This document shows positions 50,486 through 60,901 of a DNA stretch of 64,000 nucleotides, piece by piece. Made by a program: the position numbers and the translations under genes. How positions within the stretch are numbered: position 1 is the stretch's first letter; the number at the start of each line of letters is the position of its first letter. The notes beneath the pieces were generated by a model, which ran no database searches, was not told where the DNA came from, and saw nothing but the letters and a program-made list of their open reading frames with translations. Source of the DNA: Rhodocyclales bacterium (GTDB lineage Bacteria > Pseudomonadota > Gammaproteobacteria > Burkholderiales > Rhodocyclaceae); contig JACOUN010000083.1 in NCBI GenBank assembly GCA_016177805.1, forward strand, positions 1 to 64,000, given 5' to 3'.

Positions 50486-51280
50486 CTAGATCAGGGGAAC
50501 ACGGGGCAGCGCGATGATACGCCCGCCGTTCGGCAGGGGCCAGTGGGGGGGAAAATCCACGCCGCACAGGTACAAGCCCTCCGCCATGAAAGTGGGCGCG
50601 GCGAGACTGCGGTCGCGACTCGCCAGCGTTTGCGCGAGCCACTCCGGGGAGTAGTGTCCCTTGCCGATATATACCAGCGCGCCTACCAGATTGCGCACCA
50701 TGTGATGGAGAAAACCACTGGCGTGAAAATCGAACACCAGGTACTCACCGTCACGCCGTACCTCTGCTTCGTGCATGATCTTGATCGGCGACTTCGCCTG
50801 ACAACCGGCCGCGCGAAAGGTCGAGAAGTCGTGCACCCCCACCAGGCTCCGTACCGCGACCGCCATCAGCCCGACATCCAGCGGCACGTGATACCAGCCG
50901 ACACGCCCGGCCAGCAGCGACGGCTTGATCGCGCAGTTGTGCAGGATGTAGCGATAGCGCCGCGCCATCGCACCGAAACGGGCATGAAAGTGATCGTCCA
51001 CCTCGACCGCCCAGCGCACGCTGACCGGCACACGCAGCGAACTATTGACTCCCCGCACCCAGCTCGACACCGATCTTTCGACATGCGTGTCGAAGTGCGC
51101 AACCTGAGCGGTCGCATGCACCCCGGCATCGGTGCGTCCGGCGCAGTGCAACCTCACCGGGTGCCCGGCAATCCGGCCGATGGCGTTCTCCAGATGATCC
51201 TGAACGGTTCTGCCGTGGCGCTGACTCTGCCAGCCCTCAAACGCATCACCCGCGTATTCGACCCCCAGCGCAACTCTCAC
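50486..51280 (-). CDS. truA: tRNA pseudouridine(38-40) synthase TruA
   Basis: Makes pseudouridine at positions 38-40 of the tRNA anticodon arm. The 264-aa protein shows [15 protein letters not shown], the catalytic-Asp motif [11 protein letters not shown] (about 48-58), and [16 protein letters not shown] start at 51280 overlaps the stop of the upstream membrane-protein gene (GTGA); the longer frame to 51343 would lie inside that gene. Typical length. Confidence 0.95.
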   Translation of the reverse strand: MRVALGVEYAGDAFEGWQSQRHGRTVQDHLENAIGRIAGHPVRLHCAGRTDAGVHATAQVAHFDTHVERSVSSWVRGVNSSLRVPVSVRWAVEVDDHFHARFGAMARRYRYILHNCAIKPSLLAGRVGWYHVPLDVGLMAVAVRSLVGVHDFSTFRAAGCQAKSPIKIMHEAEVRRDGEYLVFDFHASGFLHHMVRNLVGALVYIGKGHYSPEWLAQTLASRDRSLAAPTFMAEGLYLCGVDFPPHWPLPNGGRIIALPRVPLI

Positions 51281-51873
51281 AGAACCAACCCTGCGACGAC
51301 CAACACGCTGACCAGCGCGAGAAACACCGCCGCCTCGACCCAACCCAGCGCTTCGCGCGTCACGGTGATCGGCGCGTTCTGCGTTTCGACATCGTCACGC
51401 AACCAACTCTTCCAGTCCGCCACTCCTTCCGCGTTCACATGGTTCAGAACCAGCAAGGTCCGCACCGCGACCCGGTCGGCAGGAAAACCGAGCGACTCGA
51501 ACGGGCGGAGCAGCGCATGCAACCCACCCACCAGACGACTGGCGGGCAAAGCCTGCAGCAGAATGGAGACGCAGAAAACCACCGACAGTATGCGGCCGAC
51601 GTGCTCAAGGGCGAGTACAACCCCTTCGCGCGACGGACTCAGTTCCGGCCAGCCGGCGAGCAGGGCTTCACCGGGCGTGAAACCAGCGAACACCACCACG
51701 ATAGCCACCAACAGGTAGCGTATCCGCCGCAGCAAGCGCGCGCTTCGCGTGGCGCAGTAGCCCGTCGCCACCAACGCAAGCGCCAGCGTGATTAGCAGCA
51801 GGGATTCGGGAGACACGAACTGGATCAGAATCACACCGCCCAACCACAAGAGTATCAAGGCACCCGAATGCAT
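51277..51873 (-). CDS. CbiQ/EcfT-like membrane protein
   Basis: A 198-aa protein with about four to five helices (4-22, 24-42, 53-72, 92-112, 175-196) and a cytoplasmic stretch PASRLVGGLHALLRPFESLGFPAD resembling the coupling helices of energy-coupling-factor T components. No ATPase (EcfA) or substrate (EcfS) gene is nearby. ATG 51873 is chosen over 51921 because the longer start would lie inside the fimV terminator. Coupled to truA by a 4-bp overlap. CbiQ-like assignment is moderate. Confidence 0.7.
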   Translation of the reverse strand: MHSGALILLWLGGVILIQFVSPESLLLITLALALVATGYCATRSARLLRRIRYLLVAIVVVFAGFTPGEALLAGWPELSPSREGVVLALEHVGRILSVVFCVSILLQALPASRLVGGLHALLRPFESLGFPADRVAVRTLLVLNHVNAEGVADWKSWLRDDVETQNAPITVTREALGWVEAAVFLALVSVLVVAGLVL

Positions 51874-51881
51874 GGACCCAC

Positions 51882-51911
51882 AAGAAAAGGCCCCGGGCGG
51901 ATGCCCGGGGC
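51882..51911 (-). terminator. Intrinsic terminator after fimV
   Basis: On the minus strand GCCCCGGGC-ATCC-GCCCGGGGC is followed by CTTTTCTTG. It lies 31 bp past the fimV stop and separates fimV from the CbiQ-like/truA/trp run. Confidence 0.88.
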
Positions 51912-51941
51912 TCTGATTCAAACCAGTAGCGGACTCAACCG

Positions 51942-54887
51942 TCAGCCGAGTCGTTCCATCAGGGTGCGGGCAGCAGCCTGCTGTTCCGCGTTACCCTCGC
52001 GAAGGACCTCCTCGACCAGCTCGCGGGCGCCTTCCTTATCGCCCATCTCTTCGTATGCACGCGCCAGGTCAAGTTTGGTATCAGCTTCCTGATCCGCATC
52101 CTGCTCGCTGGTCGCAACATCCTCAAGTGCATCGGCGCCCTCTTCAGTCTGCTCCGCCACCGGTGCTGCCTCAGCGTCTAGAGGCGCCTCGACCCCTGCG
52201 TCTTCGGACAGATCCAGATCGAGGTCGATACTCGACAGATCCACAGGCTCTGGCGATGCATGGGCCTCGTCGGCAGACGCCTCGTCGGCATCGAACTCGA
52301 AATTCAGCAGGTCGTTGTTGAACACCGTGGCGTCCAGACCTTCATCCTGCTCGGGCTGCGCCGTAGTACCAACGTTGAACGCTGGCGCCGGCTCGGCATC
52401 GCCATCAACGCCGGAGTAGAGGGCATCGCTATTGATGATCGTTGCGCTCATGCCGGCCTGACCGACCTCACCCGACAAAGAAGTCTCCGTCGACGTTTCC
52501 AGGCCAAACGAATCTACAGGCTCGGGTTTGGCCGCTGGCGCGTTCTTCTGCGCCGGCGCGCTCGCCGCAGCAGGCTCGGCATCCAGTCCGAGATCAAAGT
52601 CCAGCACCGCGAAGTCGGGTTCTTCGCTGGCCGTCTTCCGTTCTTCGACTGGCGCGGCGGCAACGCCTTTATCCGCCGTTTCGGCTGCCTCGCCTTCCGT
52701 CTGCCCAGGTAGCGCCCAGGTATCCTCGAACTTCATCTGTCCCTTGCCGATCGCAACCGTTGCGGCGGGCTCGAACGTCTCATCAGACTCGGCGGATGGC
52801 AATTCGAACTCGCCCTCACCACCCTCGGCTTCGGGCGCCTCGAAGCGGACTTCCTGGTCCGCGCCAGCGGGCTCTTCACCGAATACGCCACCCCTGGACA
52901 ACCCGCCGGCCGGCATCGCGGTGCCAGGCTGGGTCTCCGGCCCTGCTGAGTATCGCGCACCGTCCTTGCTATACAAGGGATTATCCGGATCAAGCGCTCG
53001 GCCCATTGCGGCCGCCTTGTCCCAATCGCTGCCCGCGCCACCCGTGCGTGAGTAGAAATCGGTGGCGACCGACTCAAACTGGCGTGCGCTCTTGCGCTGA
53101 GCGTAGATCTCGAGAAGCTTGAGATAGATCGCACCGCGAGACACATCGGTTTTCAGGGCATCCAGCAGTATTTCTTCAGCCTGGGCATCGCGCCCGTAGG
53201 CCATGTAGACATCCGCCTCGGCAACCGGATCAACCCCCTCGTCCGCGTCTATCGCCGACAGGCCAGACTGGCTGAAGTCGCTATGCAACACACTGCTGCT
53301 ACCCGTATCGACGCTCTGTCCGCCCTTGACACCAAAATTGGACTGGGCCTCGGATGGGTACTCACTCATCGCCGACAACGCGCCAACGGCCTCCTGAGCC
53401 TTGCGGCGGCGCCGCGCCTGGATGCCGACATAGCCCAGCAGCAAAGCGAGTATTCCGCCGCCGCCGGCAAGCAACAACGGGTCTTCCAGTAGGGTATCGA
53501 GGAATGAGGGTTCTTCGTACTTGGCGGCCGGAGCCGTGCTCACGGGTGCCGGTGGGGGCTTGGGCGCCTCGGCCACCGGCGCGGGCGTCGGAGCAGGGGC
53601 AGGTTCCGGTGGTGCCGCGACCGGCGCCGCAGCCATGGGGGGCGGGGGCGGCTCCGCAGGGGCGGGCTCCGCCACAGGCGCGGGAGAAGTCATGGGCTCG
53701 GTCGCCGCCGGGGTGGGCGCGGCCGAGTCCGGCACCGCAGGAGCCGTCCTGGTCACATCCGCCGTCGGTGACGGCGCCTGCGGCTCAGCGGAGGGCGCGG
53801 CTGCAGCCTGCTGCTGCAATTGCGCGAAGCTCTCGTTGCGCATCTCCACCAGGCGCTGCAGATCGCGTACGGTCTTCTCCAGCTCCGCGAGGCGACTGTT
53901 CGCCTCGGCCAGAGCCTTCTCGCGAACGATCAATTCTTCTTCAAGGGCTTCGAGGCGGGCCAATCGAGTGCGATCCCTGGCATCACCTTCCGAACCGGAC
54001 ACTTCGACCCGGTCCTTGGTTTCAGGAGCGCGCACAGGATCGACACGTGGTGCGATCGCGCCGCTGCTTTGCTGCGACGCCACGGACTCCTCGGCTGCCG
54101 GCCGTGCGGCGACCGCCCCGGCCAATCGCTTGCGGTAGGCGTTGAAATCGGCGGCCTGGGCGACGATCTCGCGCCTGGCCTCGCTCGTCCCATGGGAACG
54201 AACGGTGTTTTCATCGGGGATCGCCAGGATGGCGCCCGCGCGCAACCTGTTGATGTTCCCGTCATCGAACGCGGCTGGGTTGCTGCGCAGCAACGCAATC
54301 AGCATCTGATCGAGGCTGGCGCCGGCAGGTAGGTACCGGGCAGCGATCCCGCGCAGGGTATCCCCACGCTTGACCTTGTACTCGCCCGGCGCCGGCATGG
54401 AAGGCGCCGACGCGGGTCGGGGTTGTTCCTGAGTCATGACTACCGGGGCCGCAACACTCGCCTGGGTCGGACGGGTCGGAGATCCGACATCGACCGGATC
54501 AAGCAGGAAGGTATAGCCGCGGTGCAGCCTCCCTGTTGCCCAGTTGATTTCGACGATCAGATCGAGATAAGGGTCGTTGACCGGGCGGTCGCTGACCACC
54601 TTGACCACCGCCCCCTCCCCGCGTGGCTCCACGGTAAACCGCAATCCGGTCATCACCTTGGAGTAGGAGAGATTCGCCTGGCGGAACGCGTCGACAGACG
54701 CGACCTTGGCCGTGAGCGCCTGCAACTCCTGGGGCGTGGCACTCAGTTCTATCTCCGCCCTGAGCGGCTGACCCAATCCGCTGAAAACGTTGATGGCACC
54801 GAGACCGGCAGCGTGGCTGCCGTATGGAATAGCCGCAATCGCGGTTGCGATCAGCGTGGCCTTGAGCGTCGTTTTCATAGCTGTCAT
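51942..54887 (-). CDS. fimV: FimV/HubP-like polar peptidoglycan-binding protein
   Basis: Large envelope protein organising the cell pole and type IV pilus functions in relatives. The 981-aa product has a signal peptide (ending HAAG), a conserved FimV N-terminal domain (INVFSGLGQPLRAEIELSA), a LysM-type domain (YKVKRGDTLRGIA, about 165-220), a coiled coil (about 305-350), a Pro/Ala-rich stretch, one TM (about 480-500), then a long acidic cytoplasmic part and a C-terminal TPR-like FimV domain (DTKLDLARAYEEMGDKEGARELVEEV). ATG 54887 is preferred; GTG 54899 and ATG 54878 are alternatives. Confidence 0.9.
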   Translation of the reverse strand: MTAMKTTLKATLIATAIAAIPYGSHAAGLGAINVFSGLGQPLRAEIELSATPQELQALTAKVASVDAFRQANLSYSKVMTGLRFTVEPRGEGAVVKVVSDRPVNDPYLDLIVEINWATGRLHRGYTFLLDPVDVGSPTRPTQASVAAPVVMTQEQPRPASAPSMPAPGEYKVKRGDTLRGIAARYLPAGASLDQMLIALLRSNPAAFDDGNINRLRAGAILAIPDENTVRSHGTSEARREIVAQAADFNAYRKRLAGAVAARPAAEESVASQQSSGAIAPRVDPVRAPETKDRVEVSGSEGDARDRTRLARLEALEEELIVREKALAEANSRLAELEKTVRDLQRLVEMRNESFAQLQQQAAAAPSAEPQAPSPTADVTRTAPAVPDSAAPTPAATEPMTSPAPVAEPAPAEPPPPPMAAAPVAAPPEPAPAPTPAPVAEAPKPPPAPVSTAPAAKYEEPSFLDTLLEDPLLLAGGGGILALLLGYVGIQARRRRKAQEAVGALSAMSEYPSEAQSNFGVKGGQSVDTGSSSVLHSDFSQSGLSAIDADEGVDPVAEADVYMAYGRDAQAEEILLDALKTDVSRGAIYLKLLEIYAQRKSARQFESVATDFYSRTGGAGSDWDKAAAMGRALDPDNPLYSKDGARYSAGPETQPGTAMPAGGLSRGGVFGEEPAGADQEVRFEAPEAEGGEGEFELPSAESDETFEPAATVAIGKGQMKFEDTWALPGQTEGEAAETADKGVAAAPVEERKTASEEPDFAVLDFDLGLDAEPAAASAPAQKNAPAAKPEPVDSFGLETSTETSLSGEVGQAGMSATIINSDALYSGVDGDAEPAPAFNVGTTAQPEQDEGLDATVFNNDLLNFEFDADEASADEAHASPEPVDLSSIDLDLDLSEDAGVEAPLDAEAAPVAEQTEEGADALEDVATSEQDADQEADTKLDLARAYEEMGDKEGARELVEEVLREGNAEQQAAARTLMERLG

Positions 54888-54907
54888 AGTTTTATGCACC
54901 CCCGCGG

Positions 54908-54921
54908 GTGCCGAGCGGCAC
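54908..54921 (-). promoter_or_regulatory. Small hairpin in the fimV leader
   Basis: GTGCCG-CT-CGGCAC on the minus strand, ending about 8-20 bp before the possible fimV starts and next to its GGGGG ribosome-binding stretch. It could affect translation. Confidence 0.3.
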
Positions 54922-55023
54922 GGGACATGGGAGCATGAGCACGAATAACGTCATGCCCATGCGTTTGTAACAATCTAGCATTTTCTTGAAGTTTGCGCAG
55001 CAATTCTATATTTAATAAAGAAA

Positions 55024-55051
55024 TTTATACGTCACGCGCACACTCGTGCAA
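55024..55051 (-). promoter_or_regulatory. Promoter for fimV
   Basis: TTGCAC (55051-55046) and TATAAA (55029-55024) on the minus strand, spacing 16 bp, in an AT-rich patch (about 54965-55030) unusual for this window. The leader to fimV is about 120-130 nt. Confidence 0.6.
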
Positions 55052-55121
55052 GCCTTTTAAGGCCTGAAAGTGCAAGACTGCCCCCCTGCTCCACTTACCG
55101 AGACAGCATCCAATGCCTTGC

Positions 55122-56258
55122 TCACGCATCCGTGAGCAGTATCCTCAGCATGCGGCGCAGCGGTTCTGCGGCACCCCAGAGCAATTGGTCGCCAACGGTA
55201 AACGCGCCCAGATACTCCGGCCCCATCGCCAGTTTGTGCAATCTGCCCACCGGCACGCTCAAAGTCCCGGTAACCGCGGCCGGCGTCAGTTCCCGCTCGG
55301 TGACCTCACGTTCATTCGGCACAACTTTCACCCACTGGTTGGCGCTGGCAACGATGTCGCTCAGTTCATCCAACGGCACATCGCGCTTCAACTTGATGGT
55401 CAATCCTTGCGAATGGCAACGCATCGCGCCTATGCGCACGCACAGCCCATCGATGGGGATGCTGCCCGGACTGCGAAAGGCCGGCTTGCCAAGTATCTTG
55501 TTGCACTCGGCACCGCCCTTCCACTCTTCCTTGGACTGGCCATGGTCCACGTTGGTATCGATCCACGGGATCAGACTACCCGCGAGTGCCACGCCACGGA
55601 AGTTCTTCACCGGCAGTTCGGGCGAGCGCATGGCCTCGGCGACCTTGCGATCGATGTCCAGTATGGCCGAGGCCGGATCGGCAAGCTCGCCGCTGACGGC
55701 AGCATGCAGCGCCCCCATTTGCAGGAGCAATTCGCGCATGTTCTGAGCGCCCGATCCGGATGCTGCCTGATAGGTCATGGCCGATACCCACTCGACCAGA
55801 TCGTGCCTGAACAATCCGCCCAGCCCCATCAGCATCAGGGATACGGTGCAGTTGCCGCCTATCCAGTTGCGCCCACCCTTGTGCAAGGCGTTCTTGATCA
55901 CGTCCATGTTGACCGGGTCGAGGATGATCACCGCGTCGTCGGCCATGCGCAGCGAACTGGCCGCATCGATCCAGTGTCCCCGCCAGCCCGTTTCGCGCAG
56001 TTTGGGGAAGACTTCCTTGGTGTAGTCGCCGCCCTGGCAGGTAATGATGATGTCGCACGCTTTCAGCGCCTCGATATTCATCGCGTCCTGCAGCGGCGCG
56101 GCCGCTTCCTTGCCGCCCAGCACCGGGGCCCTGCCCCCGGCATTGGAGGTTGAGAAATAGACGGGCTCGATGTCGGCAAAATCGCCCTCTTCCACCATGC
56201 GCTGCATCAGCACCGAACCGACCATGCCGCGCCAACCGACCAGACCAACCTTGTTCAT
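55122..56258 (-). CDS. asd: Aspartate-semialdehyde dehydrogenase Asd
   Basis: Makes aspartate semialdehyde for Lys, Met, Thr and diaminopimelate. The 378-aa protein has the NADP motif [17 protein letters not shown] at the start, the catalytic Cys in [13 protein letters not shown] (about 133) and AYQAASGSG. The start at 56258 (MNKVGLVGW) is standard. 19 bp after leuB. A small hairpin (55120-55137) spans its stop. It is the long (about 370 aa) gram-negative form. Confidence 0.96.
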   Translation of the reverse strand: MNKVGLVGWRGMVGSVLMQRMVEEGDFADIEPVYFSTSNAGGRAPVLGGKEAAAPLQDAMNIEALKACDIIITCQGGDYTKEVFPKLRETGWRGHWIDAASSLRMADDAVIILDPVNMDVIKNALHKGGRNWIGGNCTVSLMLMGLGGLFRHDLVEWVSAMTYQAASGSGAQNMRELLLQMGALHAAVSGELADPASAILDIDRKVAEAMRSPELPVKNFRGVALAGSLIPWIDTNVDHGQSKEEWKGGAECNKILGKPAFRSPGSIPIDGLCVRIGAMRCHSQGLTIKLKRDVPLDELSDIVASANQWVKVVPNEREVTERELTPAAVTGTLSVPVGRLHKLAMGPEYLGAFTVGDQLLWGAAEPLRRMLRILLTDA

Positions 56259-56277
56259 CACTATCTTCCTCGTTCCA

Positions 56278-57336
56278 TCAATCCTGGAGCGCTGCCAGCA
56301 CGGCATCGCCCATCTGCTTCGTTCCCACCCGAGTGGTGCCCGGCTCGTGGATGTCAGCGGTGCGATAACCTTGCGCCAGCACGCGCTTGACCGCCTGTTC
56401 GACCCGCAGCGCCGCCTCTTCCAGCCCGAAGGTGTAGCGCAGCATCATCGCCGCCGACAAGATGGTGGCGAGCGGGTTGGCCACGCCCTTTCCGGCAATG
56501 TCCGGCGCCGAGCCGTGCGATGGCTCGTACAAGCCCTTGTTGTTTGCGTCGAGCGAGGCCGACGGCAGCATGCCGATCGAACCGGTCAGCATCGACGCTT
56601 CATCCGAGAGGATGTCACCGAACATGTTGCCGGTCACCATCACATCGAACTGCTTGGGCGCGCGTACCAGTTGCATCGCGGCATTGTCCACCAGCATGTG
56701 CGACAGATCGACATCCGGATAGTCGGCAGCCAGTTCGGACATCACATCGCGCCACAGTTGCGTTGTTTCGAGCACGTTCATCTTGTCCACCGAGCACAGG
56801 CGCCCGTTGCGCTTGCGCGCGGCCTCGAACGCGACCCGCCCGATGCGCCGGATCTCGCTCTCGGTATAGTGCATGGTGTTGTAACCGTAGCGCTCACCAT
56901 CGCGCATCTCGATGCCGCGCGGCTGACCGAAGTAGATGTCGCCGGTCAGTTCGCGGACAATCAGGATGTCCAGTCCCGCGACGATCTCGGGTTTCAGCGA
57001 CGACGCGTTGGCCAGTTCCGGATACAGGATGGCCGGTCGCAGATTGGCGAACAGCCCGAGATCCTTGCGGATCCCCAGCAGACCGCGCTCGGGGCGCTGC
57101 TCGCGCGGCAGCGCGTCCCACTTCGGCCCTCCGACCGCACCCAGCAGCACCGCATCGGCGGTCCGTGCGAGCGCCGCCGTGGCTTGCGGATAGGGTTCGC
57201 CGGTCGCATCGACGGCACTACCGCCCAGCAGGGCTTCCTCGATCTCGAATTTCAGGTCCAGGGCCTCGATTACACGCACGGCCTCGGCCATGATTTCCGG
57301 CCCGATGCCGTCACCCGGTAATACACAGATCTTCAT
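56278..57336 (-). CDS. leuB: 3-isopropylmalate dehydrogenase LeuB
   Basis: NAD-dependent oxidative decarboxylation in leucine synthesis. The 352-aa protein has [39 protein letters not shown] and [14 protein letters not shown]. Start 57336 (MKICVLPG) is fixed by homology. 40 bp after leuD. Confidence 0.97.
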   Translation of the reverse strand: MKICVLPGDGIGPEIMAEAVRVIEALDLKFEIEEALLGGSAVDATGEPYPQATAALARTADAVLLGAVGGPKWDALPREQRPERGLLGIRKDLGLFANLRPAILYPELANASSLKPEIVAGLDILIVRELTGDIYFGQPRGIEMRDGERYGYNTMHYTESEIRRIGRVAFEAARKRNGRLCSVDKMNVLETTQLWRDVMSELAADYPDVDLSHMLVDNAAMQLVRAPKQFDVMVTGNMFGDILSDEASMLTGSIGMLPSASLDANNKGLYEPSHGSAPDIAGKGVANPLATILSAAMMLRYTFGLEEAALRVEQAVKRVLAQGYRTADIHEPGTTRVGTKQMGDAVLAALQD

Positions 57337-57376
57337 CGACTCTTCTCTCTCCCGGCCCCGATGGCGGACGGCCGTT

Positions 57377-58015
57377 TCAGGCATAGTAATAGGGGTGCTC
57401 GCTACGGCGCTTGCTTTCAAACTCGCGGATTGCATCCGCGTGGCGCAGGGTCAGGCCGATGTCGTCCCAGCCGTTGAGCAGGCATTCCTTGCGGAAGGCA
57501 TCGATCTCGAACTTCAGGCTGCGACCATCGGGACGGGTCACGGTCTGCGCCCCCAGGTCCACCACCAGGCAATAGCCTTCGTTCGCCGCACAGTCATCGA
57601 ACAGCTTGTCCACCTCCGCAGCGGGCAGGACGATGGGCAACAGGCCGTTCTTGAAGCAGTTGCTGAAGAAAATATCGGCAAAACTGGTGCCGATCAGCAC
57701 CTGGAAGCCGAAATCCTCCAAAGCCCAGGGCGCGTGTTCACGCGAGCTACCACAACCGAAGTTGTCGCGCGTGAGCAGGATCCGCGCGCCCTGGTAGCGC
57801 GGCTGATTCAGGACGAAATCGGGGTTGACCGGACGAACGCTGCAATCCTCTCCCGGCTCGCCATGATCGCGGTAACGCCATTCGTCGAACAGGTTGGGGC
57901 CGAAACCGGTGCGTTTGATCGATTTCAGGAATTGCTTGGGGATGATGGCGTCGGTATCGACGTTGGCCCGGTCGAGCGGTGCAACCAGTCCATCAAGTAC
58001 GCTGAATGCTTTCAT
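57377..58015 (-). CDS. leuD: 3-isopropylmalate dehydratase small subunit LeuD
   Basis: Small subunit of isopropylmalate isomerase. The 212-aa protein has [13 protein letters not shown] and the swivel-domain [15 protein letters not shown]. Its ATG overlaps the entericidin stop (ATGA), so translation is probably coupled to that small gene. Confidence 0.97.
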   Translation of the reverse strand: MKAFSVLDGLVAPLDRANVDTDAIIPKQFLKSIKRTGFGPNLFDEWRYRDHGEPGEDCSVRPVNPDFVLNQPRYQGARILLTRDNFGCGSSREHAPWALEDFGFQVLIGTSFADIFFSNCFKNGLLPIVLPAAEVDKLFDDCAANEGYCLVVDLGAQTVTRPDGRSLKFEIDAFRKECLLNGWDDIGLTLRHADAIREFESKRRSEHPYYYA

Positions 58016-58143
58016 TTGTTCGCTGACCTCTGGATGGCTTCGCCACCCTTTTCAATATCCTTGCCCAGGCCGTGTATCGTATTGCACCCCGCCGCCACGA
58101 CGACGACAAAACCCAGCAATACCGCCCACAACAACCGTTTCAT
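58012..58143 (-). CDS. Entericidin-family small lipoprotein
   Basis: A 43-aa protein: a hydrophobic signal segment (3-18), lipobox VAAGC with Cys20 as the lipid site, then [20 protein letters not shown], the entericidin A/B pattern. AAGGAG lies about five bases before the ATG. It starts 15 bp after leuC and its stop overlaps the leuD start. E. coli entericidins are a bacteriolytic lipoprotein/antidote pair, but only one copy is here, so the role is unclear. An entericidin between leuC and leuD recurs in betaproteobacteria. Confidence 0.88.
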   Translation of the reverse strand: MKRLLWAVLLGFVVVVAAGCNTIHGLGKDIEKGGEAIQRSANK

Positions 58144-58158
58144 GTTCATCTCCTTCGA

Positions 58159-59568
58159 TCACGCAAGCTCGCGCCAGTCGCCGAAGCGCCCGGTCACGGC
58201 GGCCGCAGCCGCCATTGCCGGACTGACCAGATGGGTCCGCCCGCCCGCGCCCTGACGGCCTTCGAAGTTGCGGTTGGAGGTCGAGGCGCAATGGTCGCCC
58301 GGCTCAAGCCGGTCGGCGTTCATCGCCAGACACATCGAGCACCCTGGCTCGCGCCACTCGAAACCGGCGGCGCGGAAGATCTGGTCCAACCCTTCCGCTT
58401 CGGCCTGGCGCTTGACCAGCCCTGAACCCGGCACCACCAGCACCCGCTTGACGCTGGCAGCCTTGCGACGCCCCTTGGCCACCGCAGCGGCTTCACGCAG
58501 GTCCTCTATGCGGGAATTGGTACAGGAGCCGATGAACACCTGGTCCACCGGTATGTCGCTGATCAGCGTATTCGGTGCTAGACCCATGTACTTGAGCGCC
58601 CGTGTGATGCCTTCGCGCTTGACCGGATCGGTTTCGCGTGCCGGATCGGGCACCCGTCCACCCACCGGAGCAACCATCTCGGGCGACGTACCCCAAGTCA
58701 CCTGCGGCGCGATCGTCGCGGCATCGAGGACCACTTCCTTGTCGAAGCTCGCGCCATCGTCTGAATGCAGGGTCCGCCAGTAGTCCACGGCTTGATCCCA
58801 CAATGCGCCGACCGGCGCGAAAGGCTTGTCCTTGAGATAGTCAATGGTGGTCTCGTCCACCGCGATCAGGCCCGCGCGCGCGCCGGCCTCGATCGCCATG
58901 TTGCACACCGTCATCCGGCCTTCCATGGACAAGGCGCGGATCGCGCTGCCGCCGAACTCGATGGCGTAGCCGGTACCGCCGGCCGTCCCGATCACGCCGA
59001 TGATCGCGAGCACCACGTCCTTGGCCGACACCCCGTGCTGCAACTCGCCTTCGACGCGGATCAGCAGCGTCCTGGAGCGCTTCTGCAACAAGCACTGGGT
59101 CGCCAGCACGTGCTCGACTTCGGAAGTGCCGATGCCGTGCGCCAGACAGGCGAACGCGCCGTGCGTGGACGTATGCGAATCGCCACACACCACGGTCATG
59201 CCGGGCAGGATGGCGCCGATCTCGGGTCCGATCACATGCACGATACCCTGGCGTTCATCCTTGAACGGAAAATAGGCCAGCGCCCCCGATTCGCGGATAT
59301 TGGCGTCCAGCGTCTCAACCTGCTGACGTGACACCGGATCGGTGATGCCCTGGTCCCAGTGCTCGGTGGGAGTATTGTGATCCGCCGTCGCGACGATGGA
59401 GCCGACCCGCCACGGCTTGCGCCCGGCCAGCTTCAACCCCTCGAAGGCCTGCGGACTGGTCACCTCGTGCACCAGATGTCGATCGATATAGATCAACGCC
59501 GTGCCATCGGCTTCCTGCCGAACAAGATGACTGGTCCAGAGTTTTTCGTACAACGTTTGCGCTTTCAT
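58159..59568 (-). CDS. leuC: 3-isopropylmalate dehydratase large subunit LeuC
   Basis: Fe-S subunit of isopropylmalate isomerase. The 469-aa aconitase-type protein has cluster Cys in FIGSCTNSR and CSMCLAMN, plus [22 protein letters not shown] in short form [11 protein letters not shown]. It opens the leu operon; an ATTATC at 59601-59606 (GATAAT on the minus strand) may be its -10. The 132-bp gap to the MFS gene holds nothing else recognisable. Confidence 0.97.
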   Translation of the reverse strand: MKAQTLYEKLWTSHLVRQEADGTALIYIDRHLVHEVTSPQAFEGLKLAGRKPWRVGSIVATADHNTPTEHWDQGITDPVSRQQVETLDANIRESGALAYFPFKDERQGIVHVIGPEIGAILPGMTVVCGDSHTSTHGAFACLAHGIGTSEVEHVLATQCLLQKRSRTLLIRVEGELQHGVSAKDVVLAIIGVIGTAGGTGYAIEFGGSAIRALSMEGRMTVCNMAIEAGARAGLIAVDETTIDYLKDKPFAPVGALWDQAVDYWRTLHSDDGASFDKEVVLDAATIAPQVTWGTSPEMVAPVGGRVPDPARETDPVKREGITRALKYMGLAPNTLISDIPVDQVFIGSCTNSRIEDLREAAAVAKGRRKAASVKRVLVVPGSGLVKRQAEAEGLDQIFRAAGFEWREPGCSMCLAMNADRLEPGDHCASTSNRNFEGRQGAGGRTHLVSPAMAAAAAVTGRFGDWRELA

Positions 59569-59700
59569 CCAGCCTATCCATCCAGATCGAAAAGTATTTG
59601 ATTATCCCAGAATTATTTCACAGGGAGCGGGAACTGAATAGTTCGCGGGGCCTTGCCCAGCGCGCGCCGCAAGGCACTGGGCGATCTCAAGGTACTGCAG

Positions 59701-60849
59701 CTACGCCGTGGAAGCCCCCTCGGCTTTCCACCCCCGGAACAGCCAGACCAGACCAGTCAACGCAAACCCCGAACCCATCGTATAAGTCCACTGTGGCCCC
59801 AAACCCTCCCACGTGAAACCACTCAGCAAACCACCCAGCATGCCCCCCGCACCAAACGACAGGCTTCCGTACAAGGCCTGCCCCTGCGCCTGCAACCGCC
59901 CAGCAAACCATTGATTGATCAGGGTAATCGCGGCTGAATGAAAGGCACCGAAGGTCGCCCCGTGGAGCAGTTGCGCAAACAGCAACACCGCCACGCTGCC
60001 GACACCCCACCCTATCAGGACAAAGCGCAGCACCGCGGCGACAAATGCAACAAGCAGTATCGTGCGCAGCGACCAGCGACCCGACAGGCGCGGCATCCAC
60101 AGGAATACCACGACTTCGGCCAACACGCCCAGCGTCCACATCCAGCCAACCACCGATTTCCCGTAACCGTTGTCGACCAGATGAATCGAATAGAACACGT
60201 ATAACGCGCCGTGCGCCGCCGACATGAAGAAACATGCACCCAGCAGCGCCCTGACCTCGGGACGGCGCAGGGTTTGTTGCAGGCTGGCATTGTCGCGTGG
60301 CGACGGCGGCCGCACACCCTCCGGCAACACGAAGGCGCAGCCGACTATACCTGCCAGCACCAGCGCCGCCATCCACAACATGGCCGAGATCGGCAGGAAA
60401 TCGAGGGCGTAACCGATACCGAGAACCGCCCCGATGAACCCTACCGAACCCCACACCCGGATACTGCCGTAGCGGTGCACCTCCGCCCCCAGATGGGTAA
60501 ACGTGATGCTCTCGACCAGTGGCAGCGCGGCACTCCAGAAAAACGCCATCAGCGCCATACCGAAAAAGATCCAGCCAAACTCGGTCGAATAAAAGAACAG
60601 CGAAAACCCCGCCAGGCTGACCAGCGCCGACCCCCGAACGATTGGGATGCGCATCCCGGTGCGCTCGGCCATCCACCCCCACAGGTTGGGCGCCACGATA
60701 CGCATCACCTGCATCAGCGACATCAGGATCGCAATATCGCTGGCCGAGAACGACAGCGACTGCAGATACAGCGTGAAATAGGGCGAAAACGCGCCGATGA
60801 ACGCGAAATAGAAGAAGTAGTAGCCTGACAGGCGCCAGTACGGAAGCAT
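59701..60849 (-). CDS. MFS transporter, HcaT/LacY-like (MFS_1_like)
   Basis: A 382-aa permease with 12 predicted helices. It starts LPYWRLSGYYFFYFAFIGAFSPYF, the pattern of the 3-phenylpropionate permease (HcaT) group, and has the WGWMAERTG loop between helices 2 and 3. Substrate unknown. A 402-aa frame over the same DNA on the same strand is a shadow: it lacks the family pattern. Follows aroC by 52 bp on the same strand, a known neighbourhood. Confidence 0.88.
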   Translation of the reverse strand: MLPYWRLSGYYFFYFAFIGAFSPYFTLYLQSLSFSASDIAILMSLMQVMRIVAPNLWGWMAERTGMRIPIVRGSALVSLAGFSLFFYSTEFGWIFFGMALMAFFWSAALPLVESITFTHLGAEVHRYGSIRVWGSVGFIGAVLGIGYALDFLPISAMLWMAALVLAGIVGCAFVLPEGVRPPSPRDNASLQQTLRRPEVRALLGACFFMSAAHGALYVFYSIHLVDNGYGKSVVGWMWTLGVLAEVVVFLWMPRLSGRWSLRTILLVAFVAAVLRFVLIGWGVGSVAVLLFAQLLHGATFGAFHSAAITLINQWFAGRLQAQGQALYGSLSFGAGGMLGGLLSGFTWEGLGPQWTYTMGSGFALTGLVWLFRGWKAEGASTA

Positions 60850-60901
60850 CGCTCATTGTAGCGGGCATGCCGGCAGTATCACCGGCGCCCGCCACCCGCC
60901 A

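Noticed and set aside
51874-51921. Longer start for the CbiQ-like protein
   Set aside because: The extra codons lie inside the fimV transcription terminator.
59687-60895. 402-aa frame on the same strand as the MFS gene
   Set aside because: Shifted reading of the transporter gene; Gly/Arg-rich translation, whereas the 382-aa frame shows 12 helices and the family start.
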